From: Lachnospiraceae bacterium
Lineage (GTDB): Bacteria > Bacillota > Clostridia > Lachnospirales > Lachnospiraceae
Assembly (NCBI GenBank): GCA_021200475.1
Contig: JAJQGP010000069.1
Span: forward strand, 1 to 34,885
Direction: 5' to 3'
Length of the DNA: 34,885 nt
The position numbers were made by a program, and so were the translations under genes. The notes beneath the pieces were generated by a model that was given only the letters and a program-made list of their open reading frames with translations, did no database searches and was not told where the DNA came from. Below, in pieces: positions 1-7,714 of this stretch; position 1 is the first letter of the stretch; every line of letters begins with the position of its first letter.

Positions 1-70
1 ATGCATTTCTGGTGGTCTCCGCCACTACGATTCCTACAGTAGATTTACGCCGTCACAGATTGACGAACCC

Positions 71-99
71 TTGCAATATTCGTTATTTTTGTGTATACT
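71..99 (+). promoter_or_regulatory. sigma-A promoter of the exonuclease gene
   Basis: TTGCAA at 71-76 and TATACT at 94-99 are separated by 17 bp. Transcription would start near 106, leaving a leader of about 87 nt before the start codon at 193. Confidence 0.6.
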
Positions 100-192
100 G
101 GTTCAGCGAAGCTCTGGTCAAACCGGGCACGATGTGCGCAGCAGCACTATGTCTGCGTAATAACCTGCGGGAAAATAACTGAGGGAGAAGAG

Positions 193-1176
193 ATGAATTA
201 TATTGTACTTGATCTGGAGTGGAATCAATGTCCAACCGGAAAAGCGCACGAGATAAAAGCGCTTCCATTTGAAATCATAGAAATTGGTGCGGTCCGGGTA
301 AACGAGGCGCATCAGGTCACAGGACAGTTCCGTGAGATTGTCAAGCCTCAGGTATACACCTCCCTGCATTTTCGGACCCGGGAGATCGTCGCTCTGCGCG
401 CCATCGACTTTGCGGGTGCCCGATGCTTTCCGGAAGTAGCCGCAGACTTTTTCGCCTGGTGCCGCGGCGATGAAACATCCGAAGCTGCTCCTGGCGAACC
501 GGAATTCTGCACCTGGGGACCTGCGGACCTGACTGAATTTCAGCGGAATCTTTCTTATTATAACATAAAATCGCCTTTTCCCTTTCCGCTGATTTATTTT
601 GACATTCAGAAAGTTTTCAGTATTGTATACGAGGATCGAAGATCGCGGAGATCTCTGGAATACGCAATTGATTTTCTGGAAATACAGAAAACAGTTGCAT
701 TCCACAGTGCTCTAAGCGATGCGATCTACACATCGCTTATTATGCAGTGGCTGGAGGATTCACAGATTCGTGATAACTCTTCTGTCGACTATTTTCGTAC
801 ACCCGTTTCCCGCAAAGAGGAAATTTATCTGCATTATAGCACTTACGACAAATTTATCTCCAAACTCTTCGTGTCAAGAAACCAGGCCATGAAGGATCCG
901 ATTGTTACATCCACACGCTGCCCGCTCTGCCAAAAAGCAGCGCAGAAAAAAATACGCTGGTTTTCCGCCGGCGGGCATAATCAGTTTTGTCTTGCCTGGT
1001 GTCCTCACCATGGTTATATAAAGGGAAAAATTCGTCTTCGTCTCAATGCAGACAATATGACCTATGCGGTTAAGACACTAAAGCCAATCCTGGAGGAAGA
1101 GGCAAATCAGATATATGAGAAAAAGCAGGCCGTCAAGGTAAAGCGGCAAAACCATCGAAATACAGAAACCGGTTAA
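193..1176 (+). CDS. DEDD-family 3'-5' exonuclease with C-terminal zinc-ribbon-like cysteines
   Basis: Predicted nuclease of the RNase T / DNA polymerase III epsilon superfamily, 327 aa, cytoplasmic. Visible motifs are Exo I D7-L-E9, a probable Exo II aspartate at D112 (after TWG), and Exo III H171-SALS-D176, so the DEDDh acid set looks complete. The C-terminal part has a C243-x2-C246 pair and C266-x3-C270, a possible metal site beyond the exonuclease fold. The start at 193 is preferred to the upstream in-frame codon at 91 because GAGGGAGAAG lies directly upstream and the earlier codons overlap the promoter. The gene stands alone and converges on the recombinase gene across a shared terminator. 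Substrate (RNA or DNA) cannot be read from the sequence. The family call is firm. Confidence 0.85.
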   Translation: MNYIVLDLEWNQCPTGKAHEIKALPFEIIEIGAVRVNEAHQVTGQFREIVKPQVYTSLHFRTREIVALRAIDFAGARCFPEVAADFFAWCRGDETSEAAPGEPEFCTWGPADLTEFQRNLSYYNIKSPFPFPLIYFDIQKVFSIVYEDRRSRRSLEYAIDFLEIQKTVAFHSALSDAIYTSLIMQWLEDSQIRDNSSVDYFRTPVSRKEEIYLHYSTYDKFISKLFVSRNQAMKDPIVTSTRCPLCQKAAQKKIRWFSAGGHNQFCLAWCPHHGYIKGKIRLRLNADNMTYAVKTLKPILEEEANQIYEKKQAVKVKRQNHRNTETG

Positions 1177-1204
1177 CCAAATGCCTCTCGCAGCTCTTAG
1201 CAAT

Positions 1205-1286
1205 CGGATAGGTGGAGACCTCTCACCCTATCCGCTGCGCCAGGCGGGTGCGGCGCAAGCCGCTAATTTCCACACACGCCTGTGTG
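1205..1286. repeat. Intergenic palindromic element, copy 1
   Basis: Three hairpins in tandem. The first is CGGATAGG...CCTATCCG at 1205-1234, the same stem as at 19718-19748. The second is GCGGC-GCAA-GCCGC at 1250-1263, with a GNRA-type loop. The third is CACACA-CGCC-TGTGTG at 1271-1286. The last two match the layout of the two-hairpin module at 12051, 16537 and 27226. It lies between the exonuclease stop and the terminator. Confidence 0.6.
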
Positions 1287-1290
1287 CATA

Positions 1291-1335
1291 AAAGCCCGAA
1301 CAGAAAACCTTTTCTCCTGTCCGGGCTTTTTTTAT
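1291..1335. terminator. Bidirectional intrinsic terminator
   Basis: AAAGCCCG at 1291-1298 pairs with CGGGCTTT at 1322-1329, extended by ACAG/CTGT, and is followed by a T run on the + strand. It separates the exonuclease gene from the convergent recombinase gene. Confidence 0.8.
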
Positions 1336-1379
1336 TTATCGCAATTGTGGTGAACCAGAAAACTCTCTCGTCTTTCTCC

Positions 1380-2117
1380 TTATCTGGTCTGTTTAAAATT
1401 CTCTACCAGATCCTCCATCTCTTTGAGAAGGCAATCCACCTTTCCATAGTATGCATCATTATTCAGAGGATTGTCCATTTCCTCTCCGATCTCCGCCAGC
1501 AATGCCTGCAGCGCTTCGATCCTCTTCTTGCCATTATTATCCTTATAAAGAAGGTAGCGGCTGCGCTCATTCTCTTCCGGAGTCATCTTACGCAGATAAA
1601 CCTCCACATTTGGCTTTTCTCCGATATATCGATAGGTAATGGATGGCGATGCATGATTCAGGAGGTTCTGCAGATAGTAGATATCTCCTGTTGATTTATA
1701 ATAACGCCACGCAAAAGTCTTACGCATCGTCTGCGCTCCAATGGATGACAGACCCATGCTCTTGCCGGCGCTTTTGAGCGCACGATACGCCTGTTCTCTG
1801 GAGAGTGGCTGCGGAGAACTGGCATGTCCCAGAATCAGATATGCATCCGGATCCTTGCCTTCTGTGAATTTCATAATCGTCTCCTGCAGATCCTTCGGAA
1901 TCTGGAACGTACGCTTAATATTCTTTGTCCCGATACTGGCTTCAATACTTTCCTTCCCACGGAGATCCTTATTTTTAAACTTCAGAATTTCCTGCAGCTG
2001 AAGTCCTGTGCCCACGCCGATTTCAAACATGATATAGTATTTATCGTCCATCTCGCGCAGCTTTTCTTTAAATTTTTCCAGCGTTTCTTCGTCTTTAATT
2101 GGTGCAACCCAGTTCAT
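1380..2117 (-). CDS. Degenerate tyrosine recombinase/integrase-like protein
   Basis: A 245-aa protein matching the catalytic half of tyrosine recombinases (phage integrase fold). The Arg I position of the usual TGLR motif is Q40 (TGLQ), and the His of the H-x2-R box is Q129, while R132, H155 and the nucleophile Y164 (TYRYIG) remain. The N-terminal DNA-binding domain of full integrases is absent or very short. About 80 residues beyond the tyrosine form a charged, helical tail. Losing Arg I usually abolishes strand cleavage, so it may act as a DNA-binding or accessory protein; that is inference. A GAAGGGA ribosome site lies 10 nt before the ATG. It starts 39 bp after the carboxypeptidase stop on the same strand, suggesting co-transcription. 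No attachment site or other phage gene is visible nearby. Confidence 0.7.
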   Translation of the reverse strand: MNWVAPIKDEETLEKFKEKLREMDDKYYIMFEIGVGTGLQLQEILKFKNKDLRGKESIEASIGTKNIKRTFQIPKDLQETIMKFTEGKDPDAYLILGHASSPQPLSREQAYRALKSAGKSMGLSSIGAQTMRKTFAWRYYKSTGDIYYLQNLLNHASPSITYRYIGEKPNVEVYLRKMTPEENERSRYLLYKDNNGKKRIEALQALLAEIGEEMDNPLNNDAYYGKVDCLLKEMEDLVENFKQTR

Positions 2118-2156
2118 CCTTTATCCATCCCTTCTTAATAATAATCATTTATACCC

Positions 2157-3887
2157 TCATACGTTTTTTTCGGAAATACGAGCCTGCCGCTCCTGCTCCA
2201 GCTCCTCAATCAGGCGCTCTGTCTCGTGCGCTTTCCACTCCATTTCCTCAGCTTCCCGGGCGGCCCTTTCCGCCTCAGCTGCAGCAAGCTCCTCCTGCTC
2301 TTTCCGGAGTCGCTCCTGTTCCATGACTTTCCTTAATTCTGCCTCTATCTCGGCAGTCGTCATTTTTTCAATCTCTTCTTCTCTCTTTTTCCGTTCCTCA
2401 TCCTCCAATCTTCTGCGACGCCTGATTCGCGCATCGGCTGTAGCCCGGAAAATCAATACAATTATCAATACAGCGAAAACAATCAACAGCACGGCTCCAC
2501 CGGCCAATACGATCATCAAATGATTCTCTGCATAGTCTGAAATAATCTGGTAACCCTCTTCTAAGAAACCGGCAGCCTGATCCAGTACTTCATCCAGTCC
2601 TTCAAACTGAATGCTCCCCTCTGAAGATACCTCCTCTGTCGAAGAAATGTCCGTGTTCAGTGTGTATTTCGTCCGAACCGGGACAAATAATGTATTTAAT
2701 TTACCTGTTGCCATCCCAACCGGCTGTCCATTATATTCATATGAAAAAGCCTTCGTGCTGCCATTCGCTTCCGTAACCGTGATGGTGAGATCTTCGATCG
2801 ACGCAGTATTTGGAAGCGTTATTTTCACACTGCAATTTTCAAGCGTAACTCTCTGCCACACAGGCGAGAGAAAGTTCGAGGCAGTGCCGACATACGTCAA
2901 GTTCATTATATCATAAAAAGTGGCTTTTGAACTAACATTATCATAATTTTTTGTATAAAAATTTTCGAAACCATATTCGAGGATTTCTGTGGATTCTGCA
3001 TAAGCCTTGTCTGCCCCATTGACTCTGAGAATCACGGATACCAGATTCATCCCGTCCTTGCTTCCATAGGTCACCAGTGTATTCAGGCACTGAGAAGTAT
3101 ATCCCGTCTTACCGCCGGTACACCATTCCTGATAGTATTCCGAATCGGACTGCAGCATTTTGTGATGGTTTAAAAAAGAACGTTCTTCCCCCGACAGATT
3201 CGTCTCCGGAATAATATATTCCGTTGTACCCACGATCTCACGGAAGGTTTCATTCTCATAGGCCGCTTTTGCAATCAATGCCATATCATATGCGCATGTG
3301 TAATGGTCGTCACTGTACAATCCGTGCGGATTAGAGAAATGAGTATTCACACAGCCAAGTTCCTCTGCTTTTTCATTCATCATGTCAGCGAAAGCACTGA
3401 CGCTCCCGGCAATATATTCCGCTACCCCATTGGCAATATCGTTCGCTGACGCAAGCATAATACCGTACGCGCAGTCGCGCAGCGTCATCTCTTCTCCTGG
3501 CTGAATGCCAAGATGGGTACTCCCGGATTCAATATCGTAAACAACCTCTGTAAAAGTGATTGTATCGTCCAGATCACAGTTCTCAATCAAAAGCAGTGTC
3601 GTCATGATTTTTGTAATACTGGCAGGGTACTGCTTCTCTGTCGCCTGCTTGCTGTAAAGAACTGTGCCCGTGTCTATATCCATGACAATCGCAGATGCTG
3701 CTTCAATCTGCGGCCCTTCTGGCCAGCCTTCAATCTCATTTGATTCAATTGTATAATACCAGGATTCCGGAATTTCTTCTTCTGTCTCTTCCTCCAGCAC
3801 TTCCTCCGCCAGGATATACACGGACGGTGCCGCAAGCAGCAGACAAAATACCAGCAAACCTGAAAGCACCGATTTCCATCTCTTCAT
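2157..3887 (-). CDS. Serine-type D-Ala-D-Ala carboxypeptidase (PBP5/DacF class, S11) with cytoplasmic coiled-coil tail
   Basis: Trims the terminal D-alanine from peptidoglycan stem peptides at the outer face of the membrane. The 576-aa protein has a signal peptide (about 5-28), the active-site motifs S90-I-T-K93, S147-A-N149 and K260-T-G262, and a beta-rich C-terminal region typical of PBP5. Unlike the usual end in an amphipathic anchor helix, it has a full membrane span at about 457-481. An Arg-rich stop-transfer and a Glu/Arg/Lys-rich helix of about 95 residues follow, likely a cytoplasmic coiled coil. The start at 3887 has GGAGGCAAG directly upstream, so the longer in-frame reading is not used. 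The promoter is at 4020-4048. Catalytic assignment is firm; the role of the tail is unknown. Confidence 0.9.
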   Translation of the reverse strand: MKRWKSVLSGLLVFCLLLAAPSVYILAEEVLEEETEEEIPESWYYTIESNEIEGWPEGPQIEAASAIVMDIDTGTVLYSKQATEKQYPASITKIMTTLLLIENCDLDDTITFTEVVYDIESGSTHLGIQPGEEMTLRDCAYGIMLASANDIANGVAEYIAGSVSAFADMMNEKAEELGCVNTHFSNPHGLYSDDHYTCAYDMALIAKAAYENETFREIVGTTEYIIPETNLSGEERSFLNHHKMLQSDSEYYQEWCTGGKTGYTSQCLNTLVTYGSKDGMNLVSVILRVNGADKAYAESTEILEYGFENFYTKNYDNVSSKATFYDIMNLTYVGTASNFLSPVWQRVTLENCSVKITLPNTASIEDLTITVTEANGSTKAFSYEYNGQPVGMATGKLNTLFVPVRTKYTLNTDISSTEEVSSEGSIQFEGLDEVLDQAAGFLEEGYQIISDYAENHLMIVLAGGAVLLIVFAVLIIVLIFRATADARIRRRRRLEDEERKKREEEIEKMTTAEIEAELRKVMEQERLRKEQEELAAAEAERAAREAEEMEWKAHETERLIEELEQERQARISEKNV

Positions 3888-4019
3888 CTTGCCTCCTTCA
3901 TATGTCTGCCCTTCCAATCTGCTTTCGAACAGATACAAAGTTCAGACCAATCGTTAATTTTCTTTGTCTGACAAACCGGGATCAAAAATGATGTCACTCA
4001 AAATTTCTGCTATTACATT

Positions 4020-4048
4020 AGTATAGGGGAAAGCTTCCAAAAAAGCAA
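4020..4048 (-). promoter_or_regulatory. sigma-A promoter of the carboxypeptidase gene
   Basis: Read on the minus strand, TTGCTT (4043-4048) and TATACT (4020-4025) are separated by 17 bp. The leader is about 125 nt. It shows that the carboxypeptidase/recombinase pair is transcribed separately from the exporter operon upstream. Confidence 0.6.
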
Positions 4049-4119
4049 GTCCCCTAAAAAAAGATTTATTGTAATTATGTTTTTTTCTGATAACTGTGAA
4101 AATACTGAGCCGTCACGTT

Positions 4120-4794
4120 TTATTCTTCATGCAGTTCTCCATCAACAATCCGCACAATCCGTTTCGCGTTCTCCGCCACACCAAGGTCATGCGTGATCAT
4201 GACGATTGTATTTCCCATCTCATTCAGACGACGAAACAGCTTTAGCACTTCTTTGCCGCTGGCCTGATCCAGCGCACCGGTCGGCTCATCCGCCAGAAGG
4301 ATTGCCGGCTCTCCGACGAGCGCCCGTGCAATCGCAACACGCTGCTGCTGCCCGCCGGAAAGCTCGCGAGGTTTATGATGGACGCGTTCTGTCAGCCCAA
4401 GCATATGAATAATATCCTCACTCTCCTCCTCGGCCTCGTCCAAGGTCATCCCGCGCATCAGCAAAGGCATGACAATATTCTGAACCACATTATAAGTCGG
4501 AATGAGGTGATATTTCTGAAAAATAAATCCGATTTTTTCATTCCGTATCTGTGTCAGCTGCTTTTCTTTCGCTTTGTGTACTTCTATTCCATCCAGGACG
4601 TAAGTCCCGCCATCCGCGTGATCCATACAGCCGATGATATTCATCAGTGTACTTTTTCCAGAACCGGACGGACCTAAAATAGCCAGAAACTCCCCTTCCT
4701 CCACGTCCAGTGAAACCTCTTTCAGCGCATGGAGCTGCGAACTGCCGACCTGGTAATATTTTTCAATGTCACGCATTTCAATGATATGCTTCAT
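4120..4794 (-). CDS. ABC transporter ATP-binding protein, MacB/LolD type
   Basis: ATPase subunit of an exporter whose permease is encoded at 5927-7714. The 224 aa are the normal length for this family. It has Walker [10 protein letters not shown] at 41-49, Q-loop Q93, signature LSGGQ at 145-149, Walker B ILLADE at 165-170 and switch H202. All catalytic residues are present. GAGGC lies just before the start. It is the last gene of the operon, separated from the lipoprotein by 148 bp that hold a palindromic element. In Gram-negative MacB the ATPase is fused to the permease; here it is a separate protein, as is common in Firmicutes. Confidence 0.93.
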   Translation of the reverse strand: MKHIIEMRDIEKYYQVGSSQLHALKEVSLDVEEGEFLAILGPSGSGKSTLMNIIGCMDHADGGTYVLDGIEVHKAKEKQLTQIRNEKIGFIFQKYHLIPTYNVVQNIVMPLLMRGMTLDEAEEESEDIIHMLGLTERVHHKPRELSGGQQQRVAIARALVGEPAILLADEPTGALDQASGKEVLKLFRRLNEMGNTIVMITHDLGVAENAKRIVRIVDGELHEE

Positions 4795-4854
4795 ACTTTT
4801 GCCTCACATTTGCTTTTTTATTTGCGCTTGCGCTGCCACTACGTTTTCAACCTT

Positions 4855-4919
4855 CGCCGGGTGGCGTCCCCCACTTCGGGTGGGATAAGCCCTGACCATG
4901 CAGCAAGTGTATGGTCGGG
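4855..4919. repeat. Palindromic element inside the exporter operon
   Basis: Three hairpins: CGCC/GGCG at 4855-4866, CCCAC/GTGGG at 4870-4884, and a longer arm at 4891-4919. The minus strand of the last is related to the hairpin at 14735-14763, with 23 of 29 positions identical. It fills the gap between the lipoprotein and ATPase genes and could lower ATPase expression or stabilise the upstream mRNA; that is inference. Confidence 0.55.
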
Positions 4920-4942
4920 TTGTGCCCAGTAACGCTCTGCAC

Positions 4943-5884
4943 TCAGCCTGTACTCACAATCCACATCTTCGTAATGACCTCATTTCCATCTGCGTCTGTT
5001 TCAAAGAGGACTTCTGCTTCATCCCCTGCCTGTAAAATAGAAAATGTCTTTTCCTTTCCTGTCGTCGTGTAAACCACCACGCCAACCTGCAGATACACGG
5101 TAACCGATTGATCTTCCGTCTCGCCGGTCAATTCAGGAAGCGCCGCATCACCATTCACAACATCCGCAATGTCGCTCAGGTTGATATCGCCGCTGCTCAT
5201 TGCGTCCGCAATGCTGCTCAGATCAATATCGCTGCTGCTCATTGCATCCGCGACATCACTCAGATCGATATCGCCACCGCTGAAGGCTTCCGCGAGACCG
5301 CTCATGTCCATACTGCCCATATCGGAATTAGTCATGTCCGAGTCAGCTGTTTCCGAACTGTTTCCGTCCGCGTCCCCCGTACCAAAGCTGCCCATATCCG
5401 AACGACCTGTATCCGAACTGTCTGTGCCCGAGTCTTCCATATTCATGCCGCCCTTCTGACCGCCCTGCATATTGCCGCCTCTGCCCGAACTACTGTCCGC
5501 AGATGCAGACTCCTCCGATTCTTTTTCTGTATCCGACTCCATCCCGTCCTCGCTCTCCGGCTCTGTCCCATTTTCGCTCTCCGGCTCTGTCCCATTTTCG
5601 CTCTCCGTCTCTGTCTCCGTCTCTTCCTCGGTCTCCTCGATATAAGTCAGCTCATTTCCTGTAATTGATACAATCTGAATGGTCGCTTTTCGCTGGCCTT
5701 CCGCCATTTCTGTTTCCGTCTCTGTGGAAAGGCCCAGCGCTTCACTCACGGAACTAGTCAGATTCCCAGCTGCCTCGCTGACCGTACCGGTCACGGTATC
5801 TGCCACTTCACTGACACTCTCACAGCCTGTCAGTAAGACTGTCAGCAGTGCCACAGACAGGAGCCCTACATATCTTCTTTTCAT
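4943..5884 (-). CDS. Acidic low-complexity lipoprotein of the exporter operon
   Basis: A 313-aa surface lipoprotein. The signal peptide ends in the lipobox LLTGC, giving lipidated C21. The middle is Glu/Thr/Ser-rich, with GTEPESEN repeats, then Gly/Met/Asp-rich. Residues about 204-246 hold three 14-residue repeats of the form GDIDLSDVADAMSS. The last 70 residues look like a small beta-rich domain. The same repeat occurs in the extracellular loop of the neighbouring permease, so the two proteins may meet outside the membrane. I do not recognise a named family. It has a GGAGGG ribosome site and starts 42 bp after the permease stop. Confidence 0.8.
   Translation of the reverse strand: MKRRYVGLLSVALLTVLLTGCESVSEVADTVTGTVSEAAGNLTSSVSEALGLSTETETEMAEGQRKATIQIVSITGNELTYIEETEEETETETESENGTEPESENGTEPESEDGMESDTEKESEESASADSSSGRGGNMQGGQKGGMNMEDSGTDSSDTGRSDMGSFGTGDADGNSSETADSDMTNSDMGSMDMSGLAEAFSGGDIDLSDVADAMSSSDIDLSSIADAMSSGDINLSDIADVVNGDAALPELTGETEDQSVTVYLQVGVVVYTTTGKEKTFSILQAGDEAEVLFETDADGNEVITKMWIVSTG
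5165..5305 (-). repeat. 42-bp tandem repeat encoding the DIDLSDIADAM motif
   Basis: Three degenerate in-frame copies of a 14-codon unit in the lipoprotein gene. Two related units are in the permease gene at about 7121-7204 (residues 171-198). Confidence 0.6.
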
Positions 5885-5926
5885 AATTACAGTCCCTCCT
5901 CTCTAAAACCCCATACATTGCCCGGC

Positions 5927-7714
5927 TTAATCAGAATTCAGCGCCTCCACCGGCACCAGTTTGGATGCCTGCCATGCCGGGTAAAAACCAAAAATCGTAC
6001 CGGTCAGTATCGAAAATGCCAGAGCCGCCGCCCAGGCGTTCACATTCGCTTCTACACGGATCCCATTGTATTCCACCAGCGGCGTCACCAGAAAACTCGC
6101 GCCAACGCCGAGAATCCCGCCGATCAAGCTGATCGTGGCCGATTCAAACAAAAATTCAAACAGGATGTTGCTCCGGGACGCGCCCAGCGATTTCAGAATG
6201 CCGATCTCCTCGGTCCGCTCTTTGACCGAAACAAACAGAACGTTCATAATCCCGATTCCGCCGACGATAAAAACAATAACTGCCATCGCCGACAAAAGCA
6301 TCGTCAAAATTTCATTTGACGATTCTGCCGCCTCCAGCTTACTGCTCGCGTCAGAGAAAGTAAATTCTGCTGTACTGTAATTTTCCTCCAGCACTGTCTC
6401 CACTTTTTCCTTTACGGAATCAACCAGATCAACGTCGTTGCAGATCACAGTAATCACCGGACTGATGTCCGTTCCGGTGATATATTTGATCCCCGTCTCA
6501 TACGGGACGAAAATTGATTCGTCCGGCGTAATATTCGCGGATACCGTTGATGAAGAAGCGAGCACTCCCACGACCTCATAGGCGCGGTCATCCAGGTAAA
6601 GCGTTTCTCCGTATGCTTCTTCGGCACTTCCAAACAGTTCTTTCGCCACTGTGCTTCCCAGAACACAGACTCGCGTGCTGCTGTCGCTCTCCTCGTCTGT
6701 AATGAACTCGCCCTCTGCCATTGACAGATTGCTGACCGTATAATAACTGTAATATACGCCCGCTACCGTGTAGGTCTCGGCACTGGTCAGATCGTCGCCT
6801 TCCACAGAAGTCCGCGAAGTATAGGAGATCGTCGCGCCGTCCAGCTCTGTTACAAATGTTTCAATATCCTCTACATCATCTATGGTGAGAATAATATTTT
6901 CCTGATTCAGGCGGCTGTCCGTCAGATCAGTCTCCGACTCCGTCTCCTCCTCTTCGTCCGCGGATATTGCCGCGGCTTCCTCACTTGCGCCCTCTTCCGA
7001 ATCGCTTTCCGTTCCCTCGGCACCTTCCTCGTTTTCTCCATCAGCGGATCCCGTATTCTCGCCGAAATCCGCCGCATCGGCGTTATCTTCCCCGCCGCCC
7101 TCTGTGTTTTCTCCGGCAACGTCCCCGGAAAACATGGAAGCAATATCGCTCATATCCATATCACCATTTGAAATTGCATCCGCGATATCGCTCAGATCAC
7201 TGTCCGAAAAATCACTCATCCCACCCATATCCGACCTGCCGCCGGAAGCATCATCCGAAGAAGTATCATTCCCCATACTTCTTCCGCCCCCGGGCAAGCT
7301 GTCACTGTCCGAATCAGAACCACCGCCCATCGTCATCCCGCCGGCACTCGACATACCACTTCCGGAATCGGATGAATTCCGGTCTCCTCTGGAACTGGCA
7401 GAATCGCTTCCGCCGCCCATGTTGAAGAAACTGCTGACGTTACTCATAAGAGAGCTTCCAAGATCACTGATGGAAAAGCTTCCGCTGGCGCTGGTAGTCG
7501 TCTCTTCTCCCTCATAGTCATACGTAATGTCAATGGATCCGGCATTCAAACTTGCAAACTGCTCTGCGACATCCATCTTTCCACCGCGTCCGATCGCAAT
7601 GACCATCACAATTGTCGCGGCACCGACGATAATTCCGATGGATGTCATGACAGTCTTGAACTTGTTCTGGTTAATATTCAGCCAGACAAGTCTCAACAGC
7701 TCCGAAAGTCTCAT
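5927..7714 (-). CDS. MacB-like ABC exporter permease (FtsX fold) with long acidic insert
   Basis: Membrane subunit of the exporter, 595 aa. Membrane helix 1 is at about 20-42 and three C-terminal helices are at about 475-497, 525-547 and 560-580, the MacB/FtsX pattern. The extracellular domain between them has MacB core sequence from about 275 to 470. Before it lies a low-complexity insert of about 190 residues (75-265), rich in Ser, Asp, Gly and Met, then Glu. The insert holds two copies of the DxDLSDIADA repeat at 171-198 and a GGMTM motif echoed in the lipoprotein. The start codon overlaps the upstream adaptor stop as ATGA, so translation is probably coupled. Family members move peptides, lipids or drugs; the substrate here is unknown. 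Confidence 0.9.
   Translation of the reverse strand: MRLSELLRLVWLNINQNKFKTVMTSIGIIVGAATIVMVIAIGRGGKMDVAEQFASLNAGSIDITYDYEGEETTTSASGSFSISDLGSSLMSNVSSFFNMGGGSDSASSRGDRNSSDSGSGMSSAGGMTMGGGSDSDSDSLPGGGRSMGNDTSSDDASGGRSDMGGMSDFSDSDLSDIADAISNGDMDMSDIASMFSGDVAGENTEGGGEDNADAADFGENTGSADGENEEGAEGTESDSEEGASEEAAAISADEEEETESETDLTDSRLNQENIILTIDDVEDIETFVTELDGATISYTSRTSVEGDDLTSAETYTVAGVYYSYYTVSNLSMAEGEFITDEESDSSTRVCVLGSTVAKELFGSAEEAYGETLYLDDRAYEVVGVLASSSTVSANITPDESIFVPYETGIKYITGTDISPVITVICNDVDLVDSVKEKVETVLEENYSTAEFTFSDASSKLEAAESSNEILTMLLSAMAVIVFIVGGIGIMNVLFVSVKERTEEIGILKSLGASRSNILFEFLFESATISLIGGILGVGASFLVTPLVEYNGIRVEANVNAWAAALAFSILTGTIFGFYPAWQASKLVPVEALNSD

Noticed and set aside
118-705. Minus-strand open frame opposite the exonuclease gene
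   Set aside because: Antisense shadow; the + strand protein has clear DEDD motifs and a ribosome site.
1212-1694. Plus-strand open frame of 160 codons opposite the recombinase gene
   Set aside because: It crosses the terminator and palindromic element, has no ribosome site and mirrors the coding bias of the opposite gene.
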